Source: Pisolithus tinctorius (taxonomy: Eukaryota; Basidiomycota; Agaricomycetes; Boletales; Pisolithaceae). From it: a stretch of DNA of 64,000 nucleotides. Shown one piece after another: positions 42,914 to 54,436 of the stretch (position 1 is the stretch's first letter; every line of letters begins with the position of its first letter). Made by a program: the position numbers and the translations under genes. The notes under the pieces were generated by a model. It had not been told where the DNA came from. It made no database searches and saw only the letters and a list, made by a program, of their open reading frames with translations. Where the stretch lies: positions 2,294,001 through 2,358,000 of the forward strand of contig JANFAH010000005.1 of assembly GCA_024663395.1 (NCBI GenBank), read 5' to 3'.

Positions 42914-45900
42914 ATGAGTACGGATCACCGTGGCTGGCACGCCGAATTGGACCGGCAGTGGGATGTACGCTTTCCTCACCGGTTTCAGACGTTTCTGACG
43001 CTGACGGGGGTCTTTGTCGAGCAGGTTCTTGGGCCATTCCCCGTCCACGCTCGCGAACAGCACTTCCTGTCCCCAGCATACCCTCTAGACTGAAAGTACT
43101 TTCTTCCTCGCCATTACCCGGACTGCCTAACAAGTTAATCTGCAGTGTCCCTCCCGATTCCACCTACTTCTGATTCAAATTCGACGTATCCATCCTCGTT
43201 GCCCCGCTCCGCTGGCGTTTCGTGGACGCGAACTACAGCTGATCATCATGGAAAGATCCTCGTCTCGTATCCATCTGTACCCTGGGAGCAGATACGTGCA
43301 ACAGAGGGTTGGGCAGGCTATCAACACGTTAGTGTCCTCAGGGGTTGGTTGACTGTCTACCCCCCACCCGGTACCTGTGTCCCCGAGGGCGATCACTTCG
43401 ACCCATTCCTCCGCGTGGACCTCCTTCGCGGCGCGTTCTTCACCGTTCTCCCGCCTCCTACATCTGTGGAACGAAAGGAACATATACCTGAATGGCATAT
43501 GGGTAACGTGTATGCGATGTCAAGGGTACCAACGCAACTGGTGAAGCTGCCTGCTTCGCCTAGGGCAAACATGGGCGAGGAGGGGACGAAGTATGAAGTG
43601 ATAATTTGCGGAGCATATGAGGTATCTGTCTTGTCCCGTTTCAGCCGTTTGGTGCTAACCCATCTGCATCGTCGTCACTCAAAGAATCGTTTGTTCGGGG
43701 ATCCAAGTACATACAAGTCCCCATATCCGATTCTAGACATCATACTCTCCGTCGAACTAGAATTTCCTTCTGCATTGCTCCAATCCTTGGGTCCTCCGTT
43801 CTACTGCCTGTCAACGCTTCCTCTTCAACATTCACCGGAACACTCCATCACACCTCACATTGTCGCCGGAAAGCCCTTCGGCGAGGCCATCGGAATCGGC
43901 GTACGATCAATCGACTTTGGCGAATCGGGGTGGTGGACTGTCACAGATGCTCGATCGCTCACCAGCTCCGGTGCCGGTTCCCTTACTTTGACGCTCCTGG
44001 AGCCCATCCGGATAGCCCCCACCCAGACACGCATTGTTCCCCTTCGCATAACCTTGCTCGACAATGAGTACATTTCAGAGAAGGTGACGGAACTCGTTGT
44101 CGAGCTTACATATTTGCGCTCTGACCATGCGGTTCATACGTCGGAAACGACGCATGCCAAGGAAGTTGTGCTGAGTGTGACCGTCCCACTCGATCATATT
44201 CGCCTCTGGACACAGAACAATTACACACCAATTCGTGCTACCTACTTCTTTGCACGATCCATGGTAACAGCATTCGCTCTCGTCCCCCCCAAATTTCCGT
44301 TTGCAAAACCAAACTATGATGGATATGGAGATAATGGGACCGAATGTGCGGGGAACGAACCAATACTCGCTCTACGTACGTCAATGGTTGGTCCAGCGTT
44401 GTTGCACGATGATAGAACTGCATGATAGACGGAGCTGGCGTGGATATCCTTGCCCAACCTTGGTGGCCCGATTCGCTGCCACGACAGAAGCATGCGTGGA
44501 TTGTCATGCCTCAGGGAAGAACCGAGTGGGTGAGTCGATGCCAGACATTACAATAATTTAATGGTCGTTTACCACTTCCATACGTACACCACCTTGATGT
44601 CAGGGCTTAGACTGGCACGGACACTCGGCAACCGACGCGTTCTTAGCTGTAACGGCACTCTCGCGCATTCTCGCTTGCGGTCCTTTTGAGTGGAGAAATT
44701 GGGGGTTCAATGCTGACACGCGTGTCGTGCTCGTTGGTCATTCTAATGGTGGCCAGGGTGCATGGTACATCGCAGCGAGATGGCCTGATCGAGTGTGTGG
44801 AGGTAGGCGCCCAGTTTTTCTCTCTCTCTTTTCACCGCTTACGGATACGTCTGGACGAAAACAAAGTGATCCCAGCTGCGGGGTACATCAAGTCTCAGGC
44901 ATACGTACCATGGAACATGAGTAGGTGCGTGCTAGTTCATGCCACGGCCTCCGTCCCTTCCTTTCTCTTTTTACTTTGGAGATAGTAGATTGACCATATG
45001 CTGCGCCTCGCAGGTTCTCTCACTTCGCCGATCCCTTCCTTCGCGCCGTGCTCGAAACGTCACTCACACCTGACGATAACGACCTCTTTCTGTCGAACCT
45101 TGTGGGAACACCTATATTGGCATTGCATGGGTAGGTCTCACACCTTCAGTGGGTTATCCGCACCGTTTTTCTCTTACCTCAATCGATATATTGGTCCGAA
45201 TGAAATTCGTGCCCGTCTCTAGAGGCGATGATGACAATGTTCCACCGTGGCATACTCGCGAGTTAGTGGGGGTACTGAAGACTTGGAACCGGGATGCAGA
45301 CATTACGTTCGTGCCTATCTATCCATGACACAGAAGTGGGCCACTTAATTCACTCACAGCCACTACGAAGATCCCGGTCGTCCACACTGGTATCCAGAGA
45401 TGTTAAAAAGCAACCGTGTGCAGGCTTTCCTGGATAGGCTATACTCACCTTCCCCCGAACCGCCGCTTAACCATAACTCAGACAACGATTCTACATCAGC
45501 GAGAAGGCAAGACCGCTTTACCCTCACGGTTGCCATCCCGCACGAGAGCGGTCCGATGTGTGGTTGGCGAATCTGCGCTTTGAGTACACCCGGACTGTGA
45601 GGATCATTCTTGCCATTGCCTCGCGCATAGTGATAGCTTACCCATGCAGTCTGGCTCGTTTGGAGGTGTCGCCTACACGATCAGACGGGCGCATATTGAT
45701 ACGAACAACTAACGTGTCTATCTTTTCGCTTGATCTGCAGGCATGGCTCGATGCGCGTCGTGGAAACTTAGGATTCACAGAGAGTGGTGAAAGTAATGGG
45801 GGCAGGGAAGTCAGGAAATGGCATGTTGTCTTCATCCTTGATGTAGACGGGGACGAACTGGCGGTAGAAATGGAGGATGATGCAGGCGGGACTATATTGT

Positions 45901-46765
45901 TTGCAATGGACAGACCGTCATCGGATAATGAAAGTCGGTCGATGTGGAAGGTATACCAGTCCGAGCTTGCCCCCCAGCTTGTCTAACGGACTCATCTTGG
46001 CAACGCAGATCCTTCCAGAGGGAACCCACGATCCGGTCACACCTCAGCCCCGTCAGCGTCTCCAAGCAATATTATCTAGCACTGCTCCATTGACATTGCT
46101 TGTCCCGTCTTTCTCACTCCCACACGAGCTATCAGCAGCCCTCCGCATTTCGTATGCATTACGTTTATACCATTCCCTCGACGCCCAGATAATATCATTA
46201 CAAGAGCTCAACTCATTTGCCGACGTCGGCGAGGGTAATCTGGTTGTGATCGGATGCGCCAAGGAACCACTCGTGCAGGCCTGGCTCGAACGGGCGGGAA
46301 GCGCCTGGAAGTTCAAGGACGGTTCCTGGTGCTTCAGCGGAAGGCGGAGATTCAGTAGACCGTCGTCAGGTATGCCTCTTCTTATTCCTTGGCACGTACG
46401 ATTTGATATATATGACCGCATCGGAACGCGCAGCGATACTGTTTCTCCAACCGCATCCTACCAATCCCACAGCGACGTCGCTTTTCCTGGAATATACAGA
46501 TATAATTGGCCTTGAACGTGCCGTCCGCCTTTTCCCGATTCGTACGGGGGTGCTTTCTCCAGATTGGATTGTGGTGGGTGGATGGGCGGATGAGGTCGGT
46601 GCTGCAGGCGTCGAGGGTGCAGGGTACGTATGTTTGTTTCTTCATTCCTGTATCAAATAACTAACGGACGGCCATCTTTCGCATGGGTAAAATCATATCA
46701 GTGTTTATGCATACTCCTATCGTGACCACTGGGCCTGTAACGAGCAAGTGTCCTGGTTCGACTAG
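42914..46765 (+). CDS. Large fungal alpha/beta-hydrolase (S9 peptidase/esterase-like)
   Basis: Protein of roughly 900-1000 residues with an N-terminal beta-rich part and a central alpha/beta-hydrolase domain. The nucleophile elbow is GHSNGGQGAW (Ser near 44740), preceded by WWPDSLPRQKHAWIVMPQGR and FLAVTALSRILACGPFEW; later LALHGGDDDNVPPWHTRELV carries the acid residue and SHYEDPGRPHWYPEML the His. A C-terminal domain (LTLLVPSFSLPHELSAALRI, SPDWIVVGG) ends VSWFD with a stop at 46763-46765. Substrate is unknown; feruloyl-esterase-like or peptidase activity are both possible. The first exon starts at 42914 and reads FVEQVLGPFPVHAREQHFLS, which looks truly coding, but it cannot be joined to the next exon (from 43146) with canonical sites without a stop. 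The alternative uses a 7-nt exon and drops that block. Confidence 0.75.
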
Positions 46766-47102
46766 GTGTAGTCCGCTATTACTTATCTACATACCATCGT
46801 GGAGAATAAAAGGGCGTGTGCATTTTCATCAACATGAGACAATATCTGAACATGTACCACATGGAAAAGGAAAGGAACGTGAACTTAGCATTGATGCGAT
46901 ACGGCGCACGATCAATGCTGAAGCGCTGACATGTTACACCTGATTCAACACATAGGTAGGCGGGGGAAGTTGTTACAATACAGTGAGTGCAGGGGAAAAA
47001 AAGAGCCGGTAAAATAGAATAGGAGGAAAAGACCCAAAGTAACACACAGATCTGTACGAGCAGATAGCAAGCAACGGAAAGCAGAGAGCGGAAGTCTAAG
47101 GA
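46766..47102. other. Intergenic region between convergent hydrolase and NOT1 genes
   Basis: 337 nt carrying two 3' ends. No gene or strong repeat is visible. Confidence 0.4.
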
Positions 47103-50100
47103 TTAGTAGATGGACCTCGCAATCTAACAGACGCAACTGTGAGCACCACGGACTCGGTGAGGAAAGATGATGCACGTACACTTTCGAGAAGCATGGTGAC
47201 TTCAGGAGCAACACGGATGAACTCCTTGGTCCAGAAGTCGTATTTCGAGTTCCTCAGTAACTCGATGAACGTAGCCAAGGCACCCCAGGGGTGAGGACGG
47301 TGGACGACAAAGCGTTCCAGGAGAACTCGGGTCATGACTTCACGGAAACGGTCATCTTTGACTTCAAGGAACAAGTGGAGGAGTAGAGACGAGAACCAGT
47401 GGGTATGTGCATTGGGATATCGCAAGTGAAGTACCAAGGAACTCAAGAGGTGGTGTTGTCCTGCGATGCAATCAGAAAACTCGTTCGTCTGGTCTGACAA
47501 ATGTAAACTTACCTTCGATGTCTAAATTAGTGGCCAAATAATGTAGAGCAATAACGCCGGGGTCGGTGGGGTTGAAAACAGGAGATCCGCTTCTCGATTT
47601 TGCCTGTGCGACCGACGACACTCCAATGTACATAACCACAGAGCCGAGAAGAGACAGGTTGTAAGTTTCCGTGGAACCTTCCGAAACTGTTGAGGACTTC
47701 AAGCGCTCTTTTAGGGAAACTAGGAATGCAGGAGTGCCGCGGTTGAAGAGGTATTGGTCCAAACCACTTTTCAGTTCAGGACTTTTCAATCCCGAAGCGA
47801 AGTCAGATAAAATGGGTGGTATACGGCCCATCTCAGGGATCGAGTCAAATTTGACGCTGCGAAGGTGAGGGTCGGGGAGTACGATGGACAAGGGAAAGGC
47901 GCTCAGAATGATGTTTCGGGGCTGGACGCAACGGTACGGGATGACGTCGCATAAGCTGAAGTAGTATCCACTGAGGAATTCGGGGAAGTCATGAAGCAGA
48001 ACTAGGAGGAGACGAAGGGTGCCCCTGTACAAGTCTCTGGCAGCCAGTTGGAGATCAGCTTCTTTCAAGAATGGTGCCAAAAACTTGAGGAGGGAGAGTA
48101 GTAACTTGTGGAATGCGGACCAGCCCTCACGATTTTCGGCGAGTAGGAGTTTGGGCATGAAGTGCCTGTGTGAAATAAGGCTCAACCAGGAAAATGCAAA
48201 TCCTGGGAAGTACATGGGCTGCAGGGAGCTGAAGGTGTCACTGATAACTGGGTCAGCCACTGTGATTGGTTCGACAGCATAATCCTACCTAATGGCAACC
48301 AATAAATGGAAGTATGCGCTGCCAAGATGAACCTCCATAGAGTGCAGATCATTGACGAGGCTGGAGAAGAACCTGAAGAAAGGCTTTTGCTGGAAAACAG
48401 CACCTTGCTCCTCGTGCATGTTAGCTAGAACCAACACAACAATCGACAAGATCTTCGTTAAGTAGTGAACCTTCGCCTGGTCGTTGTTAACGCCACTTGC
48501 ATCCCCGTGATACTTGATAATGTAGACGATGAGCCTGGACAGGGCGTCAAGTGCTTGGAAGGCATAATCAAACTCTCCAGAGGATATGCATTTGAGGTAG
48601 CTGTTGATACCAGCCTCAAGGCAAACACGGAAGAAAAACGAGGACACATCTTCAACCTTGAGGATGCCTTGTTTTGTCAGCTGTGTAATGTACGGGACAA
48701 ACGCCTTCTCCGAGGAGTGTGAACGCTGGAAGATAGTGACCCATTGCTGGAACCACATGAAAAGCTTCTCTCTCAACTGTTCGGTTTCCGGTTTCACTGA
48801 TGGTTGGCGCACAGCAGGGACCTCCGGAGCTTCCGACGGGCTAGGTCGCCTAACGCCGCGAAGATCGTCCAGAAGCCGATTGACGCTACATGATGTCAGA
48901 CAAAAAGAAATCACTAAGGGAACTGTACGCACTCCTCGTTGGCCTTGTCGGCTTGGACGAGTTGGCCAAGGACCTCAATGGTGTAGGTCAGCTGGTTTTG
49001 CGAGACCACCGGGGGGTCGCTGGACAAACACTCCCGAACAAGACCAGCAGCGAAAGTCTGCAGGCTCGGGCGAGGATCCTGAAACAAACTCTTCGCTAAT
49101 TGCTGGTCCTGCAGAGAAACGTTCACAAGACCGCTACGGAGTAGTGTGACTGTCACTGGGATGTTTAGTTTCCTTTCGTCCTCGGCGTACAAGAGCCACG
49201 TGATGGCCTCTTTAGCAACATCTTCGAACGCGCGGCACAGCTGATCAAGAAGCGTCACGTAAATCTCCCTTCCGAGCTGCGAAGACGTCTTGTAGAGAAG
49301 CTGGACGATCTTTTGCGACATCAGTAAAGGAGTTCGATGACGATCCGCCGGTTCCACAGCGATATATAAGACTTGACGTAACAAGTGGCGGATATCGTGG
49401 TTAGAGGGCAAGGCTGAAATTGAAGGAATCGGTAGCTGAGCAATCAAACTCTCCAAGTCCCTGACGGCGATCGTGAAGCGATCCATCGCTTCCTGGTGGG
49501 TCATGGGTGCATGCTGACCAAGAGTTTGCTCAGGTGTAGGGGACGCGGCGTAGACGGTAGGTACATGTTCTGCTCGAGAGTATGTCATGGAAGAGGTGGG
49601 TCGACTCATTGTTGTTGTCCGACGTTTTGGATCGAGGGCTGAGAAATGATGAGCTTGATCGCAAGCTTCGGCAAAAAGAAAACTCACCGAAGTCTTCGTA
49701 GACAGCAAATTGGTGGGGTAATAGACCAGTTGGCTTTATGCGCAGAGGGTCCGGAAGAGCACCAGAGAAATTAGTCATAGGGGCAGTCGGGTCCCAGAAG
49801 GTCTGTCCACCGCGGAGCTGGAAGAGGAAGTGAGCATGGGTGACAACAGGAGAATGTAACACAGCATACCTCTCGGTGACGCCGCCGCAGCTCGTACGAG
49901 GCCGCAAAGATTTCGTCAACATCAGTTACAGCACGCTCCATTGCAGCTTTTTCAATGGCAGAGAAAGCAACTTCAGCATTATCTGTCACCAAAACGGAGA
50001 GAACTTGATCAGAGACTACTTGCTGCACGGACCGTCAGCCACGTTTGTACCCGAGGAAACACGCCAACTCACTTCAGTGAATCCGTGATCCAGAAGAGCG

Positions 50101-53100
50101 GTCCGTAAGTGTCCAGCCAAATTACTTTTCAAGGGATCCTTGCAAGTGACCAAAGCAAGGCTTCCAGCAAGCTTCTGGGCCATTAAATGCCCAGCCTTCC
50201 TCAATCTGTCCTCGCTGACTTCTGTCGCAAAGTCCTTCCCGACAAGTTCGCGAGTGGATATTCCAGCTATAGTCACCGAACGCTCAACAACTGGGAGAAT
50301 GATCTAGGATGCGTCAGAAAATAATTAACATCGTAAAAGAAAGGTAATACCTCGCGAACAGCGCGGTCGACCGCCATCTGAACGGCTCGTTTGAAAGCCG
50401 AGTTACCATGGAAGGGGGTAAGCTGAGGATTAATGATGACGCTAGAAGCCAAAGTGTTGAGGATCGACTCTACATGCGATCCCATGGCTCGCTGGGACTC
50501 GGCTGAGCCAGCATGCACGAGGGATACGACCTGCGAATCACCCGGAACGGCGGCTGACTCGAATCCATTCATCGGCACAGACTCCATCTCGTTGACGTAT
50601 TCGTGTAATCCAACGGCAGGCGCTGTGTCGCCCGTAGGACAATTTCGCAGAATGGTTGTTGCTTCGATCGTGCTCAAATCAATATCGAGGCCCTTGCACA
50701 ACACCTCGATCTCGAACTTGAGATTTAATTTCAAGTCGGCGAAGTGGTAGAGCTCTGCAAGCAAGCTGATGATTGCCATGAGCCATGGGCTTGGAGGCTT
50801 GAAGACTTTGGATTTCGAACACGGTTCCAAAGTCTTGCAAACAAATGGAATGGCAACAATGAGGCGGCCGCTCTCATAACCTTCGAGAAGAAGATCTTTG
50901 AAGGAGATGTTTTTATGACGAATCGGTTTGTCACGAGCAAGTGTGATACTCCCCAGCCAAGACCCCAAATTCTTAAGGATAAGACGCTCGGAAGTGACCT
51001 GCATCGTCTTTTCGCTATTAAGGACCGCAGCAGACTTGACCAACGTCTCGTGAAGGATAAGCTTGGACAACTTCTGCCTGTCAAGAGCATCGAGGAAGCG
51101 GAGATAGAGTTGATGGTTATTGGGCTCTGCGCTGATTCGCTGATCAACCAAGTAATTGGCGAACCACCACGCGAAATCGTCCTCGAAGTGGCCTTTCATT
51201 TCGGTGACTTTTGCCTCAAAATTGCTCGGTGCCAAATTATTGACGATAAACAGAATTTTGTCTGACACCTCTTCAGAAGGCTTCGCCATCTCACCCTCCA
51301 GCTTGTCCGGTTGGATGGCATTAAACACAGGAACAGGTTCAGCTGCGAGGCCAGCTGACAGCCCTCGCATATCAGCCGTAGTCCGAGAGCCGTCCGTTCC
51401 TGCTGCAAGGGCGCGATGAATCGTGGAAGTCAGGTCAGGGCGAGCCTCCATGAGATGAGGAATCCGAAGTAATGCCTGGCAAAGGGGCTGCCACTCGGCG
51501 AGTCGGCTTTCAAACCGTGCAAGGGCTTGGAGACCAAACTTGAAGAGGTTGGTCTCCGGGGGACAAGTGAGGGCATCGACGACGTAACGGATGGCAATGC
51601 CTAAAGGAATGAAATCGACCAAATCGTGATAGATGATGGAGCCAAACATATAGGCAGTCATGGCGAGTTCGCGCGGAGGGTAGTAAGACTGGAAAAACCT
51701 GTACTCGTCAAAAAGGAAGTGGAGCATGCATGAGAAGATCTCGTGGTCACGAGGGTCGGCTGAGGCTTTGCTTCGCTGAAGTAAAGCAATAACGTCGTCA
51801 ATGGTCGTTTGTTCATCGTACATTTGTTTATAAATAGCGTCAACTTCAGACTCGATTTCCGCGCTGTAGCTGATGACTGTGAATCCTGGTTCAGCATCTA
51901 CTCCAGGCGCAAGGTTCATGAGGCGAGGGTGGATTTGCAAACAGGAGTTTCGGACTTCTAAGCAATAATCGAGATCCTCTCGAGGCATTTTTGCAGAGCT
52001 AAGAAGGAAAGTCAACAATGGGATGGGCTGTGTCTGCTGTTTCACCTACTTATTGCGAAGGATGCGCAGGAAGATGGCTACCGTCTGAGGGCTCAACGAC
52101 ATCGTACGGCTGTCCACAGGGGGGTCTGAGACCCGTGACACCTTCTCGCTCTCCATTTTGACCTCCAAGAAAACAATCATGGAGTGAAGGAACTCTGCAC
52201 CATGGCTCGCAACATTATCCGCAAGCCACTTGTCCAAGTTCAAGTATTCTCGACGAGAGGCAAGCGCAGCAACATCCAGAGCGAACGTAAACGGACGCAC
52301 TTCCAACAGATTTTCCAGTATCTACTGTGGGTTTAGCGGGCTGTCAAGCGCCATTGATAAAGTTCCTCACCTTCAAATCTTGGGCGACATCCAGAATCCT
52401 CGTGATGTTGAGCGGGCTTTCCTCATAAAAGTCACGGAAGGCGTCCGTAAGGTAACTTGGTTCAATCTGCCACAGGCGCATGAAAACCAGTTGGTGGTTG
52501 GGGTGACCAGCCAGGAACATGGCCAACAGCTTGCGAGAGTACTCGAGTCGGATGTCGTTCCAATTTGAGTCCTGGAGATCGTCTCACCACGAGCTCTACT
52601 GCAAGGAACGACCAACAACTTACCGGCACCTGCAACAAACCCATATGAACCAGTTCTGCACTAATTTTCAAAGCTTTATCGAGCATTTCTCGCACTTGTG
52701 TACGGATGTCAGGGTTATCGGAGTCAGCGAGTCGCACGAGAACCTCGAATAAGTCCAAGGAATTCCAGGTATGCCCCTGGACATTGGCTGCAAGGGACTT
52801 GATGGTAGGACTTGCTGTGGCCACGTCATCCACGGTAACTATTCGCCGGCCAGGAAGGGTCACAAAATTGAACGTGTCGGCAGGGAGAGATAGCAATGCG
52901 TCGAGCAACTTCAACTGATACAACGAGTTTTTCCATGTGCCCCAGAACCCGATCACCGCGTGAGGCTCTACATCACGAGGACAGTTCAGCAAGATGGCAA
53001 TAAGCAGCTTCAACGTGGCAGTGTCGACTCCAAGGCGATCTGGCAGGTCAAAGACTTTAATGACGTTAGGCCAGGTGATGTTGACATGCTGGATACAATG

Positions 53101-54404
53101 TGAGCAATTCCAGAAACCATGTCTCAACGAAGGAAGGGGACTTACGAAGCTGCTCAGCGCCCTAACTAGCGCACCAACATCACACAGCGCGGCACCCTCC
53201 GCAGCCAAACGCGCCAAACTGGATATGATCTCTACGACCTGGTTGTCACGAGGGGGATTCGCATCGGATACCCCAAACCGGACGAGAAGGGCGCGGACAG
53301 TATCTGCATCACTGGTGATATCGGGTCCAAGTTGGATCAGAGTTTGGACGAGAGATGTCCCAGGCGGTAAACTGGGGGGGGAAAGGAACCATAAGCACTG
53401 AAAGGCAGTACAGTACGAATCTCATGCCTACCTCAAGTTGGGGAACAGGCGTTGTAAGATAGGAGCCACAATCTCCGGGCCATACTTTGCTTGCGCCGCC
53501 GCTATAAGCGCCTGTCGCTGGTTAGCATCCAACACAGGAATTTCCGAGGTAGGATCGGTCAACAGATTGGACATGAGTTTAGCGACCTGCTGAGGAGAGA
53601 GATCGGCGTGGTCAAATGAGGGATGTTGGCAGAGGGACAAGACGGCATTCTCGAAGTCGAGGCGGATAAGAGTTGTGGCCTGCGAAGCGAGCTCCTTTCT
53701 CGTGGAAGTAGACGCTATTGACGAGGCTAGGACTAGGCGCTCCAAGGGACGGAGGGAGACACGATCTACGAATCGCAAGAGATCGAAATGCCTGAACGCA
53801 TCCCCTTCGCCCTTGTCTATCGCCTCCCGAAAACGGTCCGCAAGAAAAGGGTCACGAGCGAGGCGCTGGGTTTCTTGGACGAGGAGTCGAAAGGTTAGGG
53901 TAGAAGATGGATCGAATGGGGAGGGTGACACGGCAGAGGCTAGCCGACCCTGCGAGTGTACGATGAGCCGACGAATGAAATGGAGGTAAGTGTCAAGGCC
54001 GTGTTGCTCGGACAGCTGAAGACAAAGTCGGTGAGCGCAACTGCAAAGGACCAGGGAAGAAAACACGAGTGTACCGAACGAATCTCAAGCTGATTCCTCT
54101 CGAAGTTGTCCTCGGTCAGGGTCGAGAGGAGGAAGACGATTTGGGCTTTGACGATCGTATGTATGTTGGCGTTTGGAGGGTTATCCATCGCGGAGGACCT
54201 TTGGAGAGTCTCCGGACGTCGGTTTAGGGTTGCACCAGCCGACGCCGTTTTGTGCACGGGCAAATGAGTTCCAACTAGAAAACCACGTAGGCCGGTCAAA
54301 ACACCAGCCTCTGGCTTGCTGCAGTCAATTGCCAAGTTCGCTGGTCTGGACATGCTCACGCCTACACTTTCGGACTCCGCTTCATTCGGATCGGAATTTG
54401 CCAT
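47103..54404 (-). CDS. NOT1: CCR4-NOT complex scaffold subunit NOT1
   Basis: Central scaffold of the CCR4-NOT deadenylase; it controls mRNA decay and transcription. On the minus strand the N-terminal part has IVKAQIVFLLSTLTEDNFERNQ, LHFIRRLIVHSQ and HEAT-like repeats. A CAF1-binding MIF4G region and the helical DUF3819-type domain (FKRAVQMAVDRAVREVLPFF, SERAVTIAGISTRELVGKDF) lie at about 50.4-49.9 kb. The C-terminal Not1 domain has LLAENREGWSAFHKLLLSLL, VIPYRCVQPRNIILSAFP, LPDPHLRSVKFDSIPEM, HWFSSLLLHLFLE and LLERFVVHRPHPWGALATFI. The end is read through a final intron to LLESIARSIY with a stop at 47103-47105. The start is ATG at 54404; later ATGs (e.g. MDNPPNANIHTIVKAQ) fit the conserved start better. 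Many small introns. All main blocks are present. Confidence 0.92.
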
Positions 54405-54436
54405 TAGCTGCACATTACATAATACGAAGATAGTAG

